From assembly GCA_905209085.1 (NCBI GenBank), contig CAJLRM010000010.1, positions 6,350 to 70,349 of the forward strand: DNA of 64,000 bases, written 5' to 3'. The stretch's first letter is position 1. Each line of letters begins with the position of its first letter. Shown here one piece after another: positions 17,090 to 25,294 of the stretch. A model generated the notes under the pieces. It was given only the letters and a program-made list of their open reading frames with translations. It was not told where the DNA came from and searched no databases. This stretch comes from an uncultured Eubacteriales bacterium. GTDB taxonomy: Bacteria > Bacillota > Clostridia > Christensenellales > Borkfalkiaceae. Made by a program: the position numbers and the translations under genes.

Positions 17090-19681
17090 TTAATACGCTT
17101 CCACCCTTATCGAGGACCCGCAGCGGTCCGTCGCCCCCGTCACGAGGATTTTATTGTCTATCCGATGTTTCATTTCCTCGACGTGCGAAATCAGACCGAT
17201 GGAAAAATGCTTGCTTCTGAGCTTTTCGAGTACGTCCATCACGGTGTCCACCAATTTCTCGTCCAAGGTGCCGAAGCCCTCGTCCAAAAAGAAAAACTCG
17301 ATGGGGCGCAGGGACTTTGCGCAAATGGCGCCGCTGAGCGCGAGCGCCAGCGACAGGGACACCAAAAAGGTTTCCCCGCCCGAAAGCGTCTTGACGCTGC
17401 GCAGGGTCCCGCCGTTGAGATTGTCCCCCGCCTTGAATTCGTCGCCGTATTTGAGAAAATACCTGCCGCCCGTCAGGGATAACAGCGTTTTGCTGGCGGA
17501 AATGCAGATGTCCTGCAAATATTCCGAGGCGATAAATTCCATGAATTTTCCGCGCGCCGTCAGGTTTTTCAGTTTTTCCCAAAGCTCCCGCTCCCGCAGC
17601 TTCGCCTTATACTCCTTTTCCAGTTCCCTGTACTTTTCCTGCAAAGCGCCGAGGCGCTCGATCTCCTTTTCCCCCACCGCGATCTCGCGAAGCAGGGAAT
17701 CCTTTTCGAGGGACAGACGGCGTTTTTCGGATTCCAGCAGAACGAGGCTTTCCGCCGAAAAGCCGTCGAACTTCTCCGCGGGGATCTCCGCGAGTTTGCG
17801 CCCGACTACATTGTATTCGTCGAAGAAAGCGTCGCATTCCTCTTTGGCGCGTTTTCCGTCGCCGATCTCCAAAGCAAGGGAGCGGGCGGCCGTTACGTTT
17901 TCCAAGCCGTTTTCTTTGAGGAGCGTTTCGATTTCCTCGCGCGTTTCCTTCTCCCGCAACGCGTGGGTTTCCGCAAACGCCTTTTGCTTTTCTCTCTCCG
18001 CGGACAGCGCGGACACTTTTTCCTCGTAAGAACGGATATTGTCCTCCGCCCTCTTTTTCGCCGCGCGGAGCGTTTCTATGTGCCGCGTCACTTCTTCGGG
18101 AGTGCCCAGGTCTTTGGCGAACGCGATTTTCTGCCTCGCCAGCTCCGCGCGTTCCCGATAGTGTTTCCCGTCCTCGACGATGCGCGCCTTTTCCCGCTCG
18201 TTCTCTTCGTAAGCCTTTTTTCTCTTTTCGAGCGCTTCCCGCTGCGCTTTCAGTTCCCTTCTCCTTTCTTCGATTCTTTTAAATTCCAGCTGCGCCGCCG
18301 CGACGTCGAAAGACCTTTCGCCGCCCGCCGCGAGGGTATATTTCAACACGAGCGTTTCCACGTCCGTTTCCGTTTCGGGATATTTCGCCTCCAACCCTTT
18401 GAGGTCCTCTCTGAATTCGCCGTAAGATTCCGTCAAAAGGACGTCCTTGAAATGATGCTTTAAAAACTCGGTGAACGATTCGCTTTCCCCCAAGGCCGTG
18501 AGCGCCCCGTCGTTTGCCGCGGCGAGGGCGTCAAAGTCCTCCTCGGGCACTTTATTTTTGATGGCGCGGTACTTTTCCGTGCATTCTTTGAGCCTGGCTT
18601 CCGCTTCCCGACAGGCGGCGATATCCTCTTCCGCTGCCTGCAATTTGCCCAAAACCACCGCTAAGTCCTGTATCTCGCTTTCTAACCCGCTCTCTTCCAG
18701 CTGACGTCTTTTCACTTCCAGATCCCGCTGCGCGCCCTTTAACGACATCTCCGCTTTTTCCGTCGCCGCAAGAGCAAGATCTTTCGCCCGCACGCATTTT
18801 TCGAGCGTTTCCGATTTTTCCCTGACGGCGGCTGCCGCGGGGAACACATCGAGCTTTCTCCGCCTTTCCGCGTAATAGGCGAGCCGGGCTTCCGCGCGCT
18901 GTTTTTCCAGACAGAGTTTCTCGTATTCCCGTTTCTCTTCCGCGAGCTTTTGCGCGGCGGTCAGCCGCGTTTCCGTTTCGGACAGCGCGGCTTCCGTCCG
19001 GGATTTTTTTTCAAAGGCGATGCGAAGCTTCTCGCTTTCCGCCTCGATCCGCTCCGGGGTGCCGTCCGCGTTCTCCTGCATTTTCGCCTGAATGAGCGCC
19101 GCGTCGCCCGCCGACCTTTCGCAGCGGAGGCGGATGCCCGCCGACAGCTTTTCGCCGTATTTTTCGAGATCGAAGAGTCGGGAAACAAGTTGCAGGCGTT
19201 CGGAAGGCTTCGCCTTCACCAAACCCGCAAATTCGCCCTGCGGAAGCGCGATGCATTTTTTGAAATCGTCGAAGCCCAGCCCGATGATTTCCTCCACCCG
19301 CTTATCCACTTCGAGGGCCCCCTCGGCGACCCCTTGGAGCTTTTCCTCCCCGTCGTATTCGTAAAGCCACGCCTTGGCGACGTTGTTTTTGCGGCGGCGT
19401 TCCCGCTGGACGCGGTAGACGCGGCGTTTGCCTTCGCAGGTGATCTCAAAATCGTAAACGACGTATGCCTTATCGCATTTATAGTTGATGCTGTCCGTAC
19501 CCGAGGAACGCTCTATCTTCCCGTAAAGCGCGAAATGAATGCAGTCGAGAATGGTGCTCTTGCCGCTGCCCGTATCGCCGAAAATGCCGAACAGACCGCC
19601 GTCTAAAAGCTTTCTGAAATCTATTTGCGCTTTTTCCGAAAAGCTGTTGATGCCGCAAAATTCGAGATAAACGGGCTTCAT
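17090..19681 (-). CDS. sbcC: SbcC-type exonuclease ATPase subunit
   Basis: An 863-aa Rad50-like ATPase of the SbcCD nuclease, which opens hairpins and blocked DNA ends. Walker A is GDTGSGKST (35-43); the C-terminal lobe has LSGGETFLVSLSLALALS (signature) and FFFLDEGFGTLDE (Walker B). About 600 residues of Glu/Lys/Arg-rich coiled coil lie between. I find no CxxC zinc hook at the apex; instead a non-coiled segment of roughly 75 residues begins NKVPEEDFDALAAAND. MKPVYLEFCG is preceded by AAAGGAGGAAGA. sbcD lies just upstream. Confidence 0.93.
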   Translation of the reverse strand: MKPVYLEFCGINSFSEKAQIDFRKLLDGGLFGIFGDTGSGKSTILDCIHFALYGKIERSSGTDSINYKCDKAYVVYDFEITCEGKRRVYRVQRERRRKNNVAKAWLYEYDGEEKLQGVAEGALEVDKRVEEIIGLGFDDFKKCIALPQGEFAGLVKAKPSERLQLVSRLFDLEKYGEKLSAGIRLRCERSAGDAALIQAKMQENADGTPERIEAESEKLRIAFEKKSRTEAALSETETRLTAAQKLAEEKREYEKLCLEKQRAEARLAYYAERRRKLDVFPAAAAVREKSETLEKCVRAKDLALAATEKAEMSLKGAQRDLEVKRRQLEESGLESEIQDLAVVLGKLQAAEEDIAACREAEARLKECTEKYRAIKNKVPEEDFDALAAANDGALTALGESESFTEFLKHHFKDVLLTESYGEFREDLKGLEAKYPETETDVETLVLKYTLAAGGERSFDVAAAQLEFKRIEERRRELKAQREALEKRKKAYEENEREKARIVEDGKHYRERAELARQKIAFAKDLGTPEEVTRHIETLRAAKKRAEDNIRSYEEKVSALSAEREKQKAFAETHALREKETREEIETLLKENGLENVTAARSLALEIGDGKRAKEECDAFFDEYNVVGRKLAEIPAEKFDGFSAESLVLLESEKRRLSLEKDSLLREIAVGEKEIERLGALQEKYRELEKEYKAKLRERELWEKLKNLTARGKFMEFIASEYLQDICISASKTLLSLTGGRYFLKYGDEFKAGDNLNGGTLRSVKTLSGGETFLVSLSLALALSGAICAKSLRPIEFFFLDEGFGTLDEKLVDTVMDVLEKLRSKHFSIGLISHVEEMKHRIDNKILVTGATDRCGSSIRVEAY

Positions 19682-19805
19682 TCTTCCTCCTTTGGAACCC
19701 TCCTCCGAGCTTTTTGTCAAAGTTCTTTGGACGCGGCGTTCCGGGTATTTTTATAGTACGCCATTATGTATATGTGCTTTTTCGGAGATTCCGATACCTG
19801 CCGAA

Positions 19806-20963
19806 TCATTTTTCCAACTCCCCAAGCACCGACAAAAAGAGAGCTTTCAGCTCGTCTTGCGGCGCTTCGTCGTACTGTGCCCGATAAAATTCCTCGAACA
19901 GCCGCGCGTCGGAAAAACCCTTTCTCGACGCAAATTCCAGCGTGCCCGCCTCCCGCACCTCGGTGAGCAGGGATACCAGATTGCCGTGCGCGGACAGGGA
20001 CGCGCTTTCCGCCGACGTCAGGGGAGAAGACAAATGCAGCCGCACCTCCGCAAGGCTGTCGGGATAAAGTTCGAGCAGTTCCTCCGCCCGCGAGGGGCAG
20101 TCCGCTTCCAGGCGAACGAGCTTTTTTCCCGATTTGAGAGGCACGTCGTGCAGGGATTCTACGCCGCCGCACGTCAGATCGAACACCTTGACTCCCTTTT
20201 CGCCGCCCGTTTCGTCGAAGGAATATTGCAGGGGAGAGCCGCAATAATAACAATGTCCCTTTCCCATGTGCTGCTTTTTATGCAGATGTCCGAGCGCGAT
20301 ATAGTCGCTCCCGGGCAACACGTCCAAGGGCACCGCCCGCGCGCCGCCGAGGTCTATTTCCCGTTCGCTCTCCGACGTGACCCCGCCCGCCACGAAAATA
20401 TGGGACAAAAAGACGGAAGGCAGGCGCTCGGTATTCCCCGACTCCCCTTCGTCGATCCATTTTTTCATGCGCTCGGAAAAGGGCAGATCGGATTTTTCCT
20501 CTTTAAAACGCGCCTCGTTCGGATAGGGCAGGGCATTGACGAACACCTTTTCGCCGCGTTCGTTCCCGAATACGGCGAAGCCGGCGCCCGAGGAGAGCGG
20601 ACGGACTTTGCGCATAGAATGTAAGGGGAGCGGTTTTCTCGAATTCCCCACGACATAAATGCCGAGCTCCTCCGAAAGGGGCGCCGAAGCGGACAGGCGC
20701 ACGCCGTCGTCGTGATTGCCGCTGATGAGGAGCACCGCGCGGTCCGCCCCCGCCATCGCCTTGATCTTCGAAAAAAACAAATCCTCCGCTTCCGCGCTCG
20801 GCATATACGTATCGAAGATATCGCCCGCGACGAGCACGAGTTCCACGCCCTCGCCGTCGCATATCCGCACGATTTCGTCCAGAACGTCCGACTGTTCATC
20901 GAGGCGTTCCCTGCCCATCAGGCGTTTGCCGATATGCCAATCGGAAGTATGCAGGATTCTCAT
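19806..20963 (-). CDS. sbcD: SbcD-type exonuclease nuclease subunit
   Basis: A 385-aa Mre11-like metallophosphoesterase. The motifs are ILHTSDWHIGK (D8, H10), LVLVAGDIFD, LLISGNHDDGVRL, FLSHIFVAGG and ALGHLHKKQHM, giving the two-metal site. It pairs with SbcC, encoded 125 nt downstream, and is first in the minus-strand transcript. Its start faces, divergently, the dnaD-like gene. Confidence 0.95.
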   Translation of the reverse strand: MRILHTSDWHIGKRLMGRERLDEQSDVLDEIVRICDGEGVELVLVAGDIFDTYMPSAEAEDLFFSKIKAMAGADRAVLLISGNHDDGVRLSASAPLSEELGIYVVGNSRKPLPLHSMRKVRPLSSGAGFAVFGNERGEKVFVNALPYPNEARFKEEKSDLPFSERMKKWIDEGESGNTERLPSVFLSHIFVAGGVTSESEREIDLGGARAVPLDVLPGSDYIALGHLHKKQHMGKGHCYYCGSPLQYSFDETGGEKGVKVFDLTCGGVESLHDVPLKSGKKLVRLEADCPSRAEELLELYPDSLAEVRLHLSSPLTSAESASLSAHGNLVSLLTEVREAGTLEFASRKGFSDARLFEEFYRAQYDEAPQDELKALFLSVLGELEK

Positions 20964-21027
20964 TTTCGACTCCTCCCGGGAACGGCGAAATTTCGGAAAA
21001 TTTCACGAAAAAGCGCTCCGAAATGCC

Positions 21028-21056
21028 TTGCTTTTACTTTTTAAAAAGGCTATAAT
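21028..21056 (+). promoter_or_regulatory. SigA promoter for the DnaD-like gene
   Basis: TTGCTT (21028-21033), 17 nt, TATAAT (21051-21056), about 125 nt before the coding start. Confidence 0.72.
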
Positions 21057-21180
21057 GGACTTACCCGCCTCTGACGGCAGGGTACTTATACTGTTTCATT
21101 ATACAACATTTCTTTTGAGAATGCAAGGAAACTTAAAAGAAACAAAAAAATTTTTCCAAATAAACACACGGGGCAAAGAT

Positions 21181-22935
21181 ATGTCATTTTGTTCGTTTTC
21201 CAAAGAATTCAACGAGAACTCCTATACGGCGGTGGAAAATCAGTTTTTCACCAAGTATATGCCCGACGCGGACGGATTCGCCGTGAAAGTCTATCTCTAC
21301 GGACTGTATCTTTGCCAGAACGCCGATTCCGATTTCAATATCTTCTCCATGGCGGAAGTTCTCAAAACCCCTAAGGAAAAGATCGAGGAAGCGTTCGTTT
21401 TCTGGGAGGATTACGACCTCGTGGAGATCCTTTCCCGAGATCCTTTCGCAGTCTGCTATCTGCCCGTGCGCTCCGCCGTCGGAAGGCCCAAAAAGATACG
21501 CTACGAGCAGTACGGAGATTTCAACAAGGAATTGCAGCGCAAAATGCAGCAGGTGGGAAAATTCGTTTCCTATAACGACTCCATCAAATATATGCATTTT
21601 CTCGACGAAAACAATATCCAACCTCAGGCGTTTCTCCTCATCGCGGAATACTGCATCAACAAACAGGGAGAAAGCGTTTCCCCCTCCTATATCTTTAACA
21701 AGGCGAGAAAATTCATCCGCAACGGCTGGCTCACCTACGAACAGGTGGAACGGGAGCTGAGCAGTTACAACGCGCACGAGGGCGACCTCATCGCCGTATT
21801 CAGCGCGCTTTCCGTCTTTAAAAAGCCCGAAGAATCCGACTACGCTCTCTACGAAAAATGGACGGAAACGCTCGGTTTCGAGCGAAGCGCCGTTTTGGAG
21901 GCTGCGAAGCGCCTCAAAAGAGGAAACACGGACAGCCTCGACATTCTGCTCACCGAACTGTCCGAGCACGGAAAAACCGCGGCGGACGAGGTGAAAAATT
22001 ATCTTTCCGAACGGGATATGCTCGCTTCGCTCACCTTCCGTATTGGGAGAAAGCTGGGCGTCAAGGTCAGCAATCCCGCGCCCTATATCGACGAATATAC
22101 GGAAAAATGGTACAACTGCGGTTTTGAAGAAAGCTCTCTCTCGGACATCGCCCTCTTCTGCCTGCGCACAGACCGCAATGATTTCAACAGCATGAACGAG
22201 CTGATCAGACAGCTCTTTACGGCGGGCGTCGTTTCCGCCGAGAGCGTGGAAGAATATTTGAAAGTCAAAAACGACGAGCTTAAACTGTTCACGCGCATTC
22301 AGGGCTTTTGCGGGAATCTCAAAAAGAGCACGGCAAATCTTTCGCTCATCGAAACCTGGCATTCCTGGAATCTGTCGGACGAGATGATCTTGGAGGCGGC
22401 CAAGCGCTCGGCGGGAAGCGGTAATCCCATTCCCTACATGAACAAAATTTTATCCGACTGGAAACATTCGGGCATCGCGCAGCCTTCTCAGATTCCCGAA
22501 AAGGCGCCCGCGGCGGCGAGGCAGACTTATACCAGCGCCGTCGTCGAGGCGGTCAATCAGCGGGCGGACCGGGAAAGGCACTACGCGCTGCTGCGCGAGA
22601 GAGCGCAGTCTTTGGCGGACAAATACGCCGCAAAGGCGAATGCGAATCCGAGATTCAAAGAAATCGCCGCGGAGCTGGCGCGAATGGAGATCGCGCAGGC
22701 GAAGGCGGAGGTGTTCGAGCCTCAGACGCTGCCCGCCCTGTTAAAGAAAAAAGAAGCGCTACAAAAGGAACGGAAGGAGATCTTAAAAACGCTCGGAATC
22801 ACGGAAAAGCAGCTTTTGCCGCAGTATAAATGCAAGAAATGTTCGGATACGGGATTTTTGCCCAGCGGCGCCGCCTGCGACTGCTATAAGGCGGAAGGCG
22901 AGAACAGTACGGGCGCAAAGGAAACAGCCGGCTGA
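21181..22935 (+). CDS. DnaD-domain replication protein with C-terminal zinc module
   Basis: A 584-aa protein of the DnaD/DnaB family that helps load the replicative helicase in Firmicutes. A winged-helix-like N-terminus (YGLYLCQNADSDFNIFSMAEVLKTPKEKIEEAFVFWE, shown split) is followed by two helical DnaD-like repeats; the second ends with the family motif YMNKILSDWKHSGI. The last 35 residues carry YKCKKCSDTGF...ACDC, the four-Cys pattern usually found at the N-terminus of DnaC/DnaI helicase loaders. No dnaC gene follows, so the loader's zinc part appears attached here, or a loader fusion has been lost. GGGGCAAAG precedes the ATG. Confidence 0.8.
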   Translation: MSFCSFSKEFNENSYTAVENQFFTKYMPDADGFAVKVYLYGLYLCQNADSDFNIFSMAEVLKTPKEKIEEAFVFWEDYDLVEILSRDPFAVCYLPVRSAVGRPKKIRYEQYGDFNKELQRKMQQVGKFVSYNDSIKYMHFLDENNIQPQAFLLIAEYCINKQGESVSPSYIFNKARKFIRNGWLTYEQVERELSSYNAHEGDLIAVFSALSVFKKPEESDYALYEKWTETLGFERSAVLEAAKRLKRGNTDSLDILLTELSEHGKTAADEVKNYLSERDMLASLTFRIGRKLGVKVSNPAPYIDEYTEKWYNCGFEESSLSDIALFCLRTDRNDFNSMNELIRQLFTAGVVSAESVEEYLKVKNDELKLFTRIQGFCGNLKKSTANLSLIETWHSWNLSDEMILEAAKRSAGSGNPIPYMNKILSDWKHSGIAQPSQIPEKAPAAARQTYTSAVVEAVNQRADRERHYALLRERAQSLADKYAAKANANPRFKEIAAELARMEIAQAKAEVFEPQTLPALLKKKEALQKERKEILKTLGITEKQLLPQYKCKKCSDTGFLPSGAACDCYKAEGENSTGAKETAG

Positions 22936-22982
22936 AAAATCAAGATTTTACGAAGAAATTTGAAAAAACGGGTCAAAAACAC

Positions 22983-23011
22983 TTGCGTTTTTTTGTGAAA
23001 TCATGTAATAT
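22983..23011 (+). promoter_or_regulatory. Promoter for tRNA-Ser(GGA)
   Basis: TTGCGT (22983-22988), 17 nt, TAATAT (23006-23011), ending 34 nt before the tRNA. Confidence 0.6.
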
Positions 23012-23044
23012 AAAAAGGCTTCCGAAACGGGAAGCCGAATAGAT

Positions 23045-23135
23045 GCAGAGATGTCTGAGTGGTTTAAGGAGCACGATTGGAAATCGTGTGTAGGTCTGAA
23101 GCCTACCGGAGGTTCAAATCCTCTTCTCTGCGCCA
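23045..23135 (+). tRNA. tRNA-Ser(GGA)
   Basis: Class II tRNA with the GCAGAGA/TCTCTGC acceptor stem, G discriminator and encoded CCA. The anticodon arm is CGATT-GGA-AATCG, there is a long variable arm (GTAGGT..GCCTAC), and GGTTCAAATCC forms the T arm. It is intact and has served as the integration target of the element that follows; its 3' part is duplicated at 25295-25355. Confidence 0.97.
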
Positions 23136-23137
23136 TA
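23077..23137 (+). repeat. attL-like copy: tRNA-Ser anticodon loop to 2 nt past CCA
   Basis: 61 bp identical to 25295-25355. It runs from TTGGAAATCG in the anticodon arm through the T arm, the acceptor 3' strand and CCATA. A direct repeat of the 3' part of a tRNA is the hallmark of tyrosine-recombinase integration. Confidence 0.9.
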
Positions 23138-23144
23138 TAACATA

Positions 23145-23178
23145 AGGGTTACAGCGATTTTGCCGTAACTCTTTTTTC
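23145..23178 (+). terminator. Terminator after tRNA-Ser(GGA)
   Basis: GGGTTACAGC, a 6-nt loop, then GCCGTAACTC and TTTTTT. It is homologous to the hairpin after the second att copy at 25364, so both att copies carry a related flank. Confidence 0.75.
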
Positions 23179-23198
23179 ATGCTGTTTTGCCGTTTTTT

Positions 23199-23213
23199 AC
23201 CTACACACGATTT
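23199..23213 (-). repeat. Inverted 15-bp copy of the tRNA-Ser att core
   Basis: The minus strand reads AAATCGTGTGTAGGT, identical to 23081-23095 within the tRNA anticodon and variable arm, in opposite orientation. It directly abuts the stop of the integrase tail fragment. Confidence 0.75.
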
Positions 23214-23566
23214 TTAGAACTTCGGGAACAACGTGAATTTTGCCGCTTCTCGCCGCTTAAAGAAAAATCACAACGAGCAGTAGCAGTTCCATTTACGTTA
23301 ACAGTCCCGTCATTATTGACGGTAAATGTAACTCCGTTTATAGTGGTCCTTTTATCCACATAAGGATAAGATATTAAATTCACCGTCGGATATTTGCTTA
23401 AATCCGTTGCCGAAGCGACCGTTTCCTCTGCGTTTACTTGAATTGCCTGCGCTTTGTCTTTCGGGGTAGCATAGTAAAATACGCACAACAACGCAAAAGC
23501 CGCAAGGCAGACCAGCATAAACACCTTGCCGCACACGATTAAAAATTTTTTATATTTTACTTTCAC
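23201..23566 (-). CDS. Truncated phage-type surface protein with signal anchor
   Basis: 121 residues from GTG (AAAGGAGG 6 nt upstream). Residues about 7-30 form a signal or anchor span. After about residue 60 comes the module NLISYPYVDKRTTINGVTF, TVNNDGTVNVNGTATA, familiar from phage structural and receptor-binding proteins of gut Firmicutes. The last 20 residues (GEKRQNSRCSRSSKNRV) are read out of frame through an integrase remnant and the inverted att core, so the gene is 3'-truncated. Its first codons overlap the end of the preceding membrane gene. Confidence 0.6.
   Translation of the reverse strand: MKVKYKKFLIVCGKVFMLVCLAAFALLCVFYYATPKDKAQAIQVNAEETVASATDLSKYPTVNLISYPYVDKRTTINGVTFTVNNDGTVNVNGTATARCDFSLSGEKRQNSRCSRSSKNRV
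23214..23261 (-). pseudogene. Tyrosine recombinase C-terminal tail fragment
   Basis: The minus strand encodes FKRREAAKFTLFPKF then TAA. It matches the tail FKRKEAAKYKLFPDFRI of the integrase remnant at 26252. Only about 16 residues survive, in the position expected for an integrase ending next to its att site. Confidence 0.6.
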
Positions 23567-23895
23567 CTTCTGCCTCCTTTCATGCTGTCAATTTTATCTA
23601 AAAACATGGTAATTAAAAACGTAAAGAGAGAAAAAACGATATACACGAATAAAAGCGTTATGTAATACCCGACCAGCCAACAAAAGAACAACACGCCCGC
23701 GCTATCCGATAAAGTCACATAATTCGTCAACATGGGCGTTATTATGGGCTTGAAGAACGCGCCGAAATCTCCGAATGCGGTTTGTACCGTAGAAACAAAT
23801 TCAGGCACGGAGCCGCCGCGAAAGATACATAAAAGATATGATACAAGCGGCAACAGAGCTAACACCATAAACACGTTATTTTTTATTTTTCGCAC
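23563..23895 (-). CDS. Small multi-span membrane protein of the island
   Basis: 110 aa starting at GTG with GGAGGTGA 8 nt upstream. Hydrophobic segments occur at about 8-25, 45-60 and 65-97; the C-terminus is basic (DKIDSMKGGRR). It overlaps the next gene by 4 nt and the previous one by 20 nt, an operon-like arrangement. Size and position are compatible with a minor coat or assembly protein of a filamentous-phage-like module, but that is speculation. Confidence 0.6.
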   Translation of the reverse strand: MRKIKNNVFMVLALLPLVSYLLCIFRGGSVPEFVSTVQTAFGDFGAFFKPIITPMLTNYVTLSDSAGVLFFCWLVGYYITLLFVYIVFSLFTFLITMFLDKIDSMKGGRR

Positions 23896-24187
23896 GATCT
23901 ATCACCTCCAAGAGATTTCTTTTGAACGTCGGCAATTCCTTTGATTTTAGATTTCTGTCACCATAGAAGAAATGTAATCTATGACGCTGAATATATCGCC
24001 AATTTTCTAATAGCGGCAAATCGTCCGTAAGCCATGAATAGGTGTAACTGTCATAGCGGGTAAACATACTTTTCGGGATAAGCATATAGCTATACTCTAC
24101 CGAGCTATTCAGCGATACCACATTTTTCACGCTGTCATCATCACTATAAAAGATTTTGTAAAAGCGGACAAGCTTAAAGAACGGCAA
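23876..24187 (-). CDS. 5'-truncated island protein of unknown function
   Basis: 103 residues from a TTG, but the frame stays open upstream to about 24250 with plausible protein sequence (LTFYYNIDANFSLPFFKL) and no start codon. The real gene was probably longer and lost its 5' part at the junction with the plus-strand DUF2726 remnant near 24225. Aromatic-rich, with a basic C-terminus (VIDRAKNKK). No family recognised. Confidence 0.45.
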   Translation of the reverse strand: MPFFKLVRFYKIFYSDDDSVKNVVSLNSSVEYSYMLIPKSMFTRYDSYTYSWLTDDLPLLENWRYIQRHRLHFFYGDRNLKSKELPTFKRNLLEVIDRAKNKK

Positions 24188-24230
24188 AGAAAAATTCGCG
24201 TCTATGTTGTAGTAGAACGTCAGACACCGC

Positions 24231-24548
24231 TTTAAACAAAGTTTACCCGCTCAATATATTTTACAAGCTCAAATAAATTTAGCTTCCATTATAGAAAGAA
24301 CAGATGAACATAAATATCAAAACGAACTATATAGAAATATTGACTTTGCAATTTTCAACAATAAATATGAGCCAATCTTATTAATCGAAATAAACGATAA
24401 AACACACAACGAAAAAGCACGAATAGCAAGAGATTATAAAGTAAAAGATATATGTCAAGCCGCAAATTTACCTCTTATAACCTTTTGGACTGATTACGGA
24501 GTCAATCAAGAATACATACAAAAACGAATTTCCGAATATTGTAACTAA
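24231..24548 (+). pseudogene. DUF2726-type nuclease-like domain, 5'-truncated
   Basis: The plus strand encodes about 105 residues without a start codon: QSLPAQYILQAQINLASII, ELYRNIDFAIFNNKYEPIL, LIEINDKTHNEKARIARD and LPLITFWTDYG, ending in TAA. The blocks NIDFAIF and LIEINDKTHN fit the DUF2726 restriction-nuclease-like domain (D..E-x-D pattern). It is strongly AT-rich and sits head-on against the minus-strand remnant, marking a rearrangement junction. Confidence 0.6.
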
Positions 24549-24600
24549 ATAAAAAAGACTATACAAAAGGCTTTCATTAAAATAAATTTTTTCTAACCTC

Positions 24601-24629
24601 TTGACATATAATAAAAAGTGTGGTATAAT
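24601..24629 (+). promoter_or_regulatory. Consensus SigA promoter of the toxin-antitoxin operon
   Basis: TTGACA (24601-24606), 17 nt, TATAAT (24624-24629). Confidence 0.9.
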
Positions 24630-24639
24630 AATACCACAC
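24618..24639. promoter_or_regulatory. Operator dyad over the -10 box of the TA operon
   Basis: Perfect 9-bp inverted repeat GTGTGGTAT-aata-ATACCACAC covering the -10 box. Phd/YefM-family antitoxins typically bind such dyads with the toxin as co-repressor, so autorepression is inferred. Confidence 0.75.
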
Positions 24640-24657
24640 TTAAAGGAGGATTATTTT

Positions 24658-24930
24658 ATGGCACACATTATTCCGATCAGAGATTTGAAAAACACTTCCG
24701 AAATTTCCGAAAAATGCAGAGCCGCCAACGAGCCTATTTTCGTTACGAAAAACGGATACGGCGATATGGTCGTTATGAGCATGGAAGTTTATACCCGTTC
24801 AATGGCGCAACTTGATTTATACAAAAATCTCAAAGAAGCCGAGGACGAACTTAACAGCGGCGCGCCTACCATTTCCGCGAGGGAATTTTTAACGGAGTTA
24901 AGAACAAAGCATGAAAAGTTATTACGTTGA
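24658..24930 (+). CDS. Phd/YefM-family antitoxin
   Basis: A 90-aa antitoxin: MAHIIPIRDLKNTSEISEKC, then EPIFVTKNGYGDMVVMSMEVY, the Phd/YefM DNA-binding fold, and a C-terminal helix (ELRTKHEKLLR) that would wrap the toxin. AAAGGAGG precedes the ATG. The toxin gene overlaps its end by 20 nt. The operon has its own promoter and operator and an own terminator, so it is an intact, self-contained module inside an otherwise decayed island. Confidence 0.92.
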   Translation: MAHIIPIRDLKNTSEISEKCRAANEPIFVTKNGYGDMVVMSMEVYTRSMAQLDLYKNLKEAEDELNSGAPTISAREFLTELRTKHEKLLR

Positions 24931-25225
24931 CTTAACGCCTAAGGCGCAAAGAGATATTTCCTCAATACTCAACTATATCGCAATCGATTTATGTGCTCCC
25001 TCTGCGTCCTTAAACCTAAATACAAAGATATTAGAACAGATTGAACGGTTAGAAACGTTTCCCTTATGCGGAGAAGTCTATATTTCCGAAATCCCGTTAA
25101 AGCGTGAGTATCGGCGGCTTGTCGTGGATAATTATTTGATTTTCTACACCGTGAACGAAGCAACGGAAACCATAACGATTATGCATGTAGTTTACGGCGC
25201 TTCTAATTATCTTTCTATACTGTAA
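24911..25225 (+). CDS. RelE/ParE-family toxin
   Basis: A 104-aa toxin: YYVDLTPKAQRDISSILNYIA, GEVYISEIPLKREYRRLVV, DNYLIFYTVNEATETITIMHVVYG, the RelE/ParE fold. Known members cleave mRNA on the ribosome (RelE) or poison gyrase (ParE); which applies is not evident. The start overlaps the antitoxin gene by 20 nt, which implies translational coupling. Confidence 0.9.
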   Translation: MKSYYVDLTPKAQRDISSILNYIAIDLCAPSASLNLNTKILEQIERLETFPLCGEVYISEIPLKREYRRLVVDNYLIFYTVNEATETITIMHVVYGASNYLSIL

Positions 25226-25228
25226 AAC

Positions 25229-25265
25229 AAAGGACATATCCTACGAGGGTATGCCCTTTATTTTT
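25229..25265 (+). terminator. Terminator of the toxin-antitoxin operon
   Basis: AAAGGACATATCC, a short loop, GGGTATGCCCTTT, then ATTTTTG; it begins 4 nt after the toxin stop. Confidence 0.75.
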
Positions 25266-25294
25266 GTTATAGCACGCATAATCTATTTCAAAGG

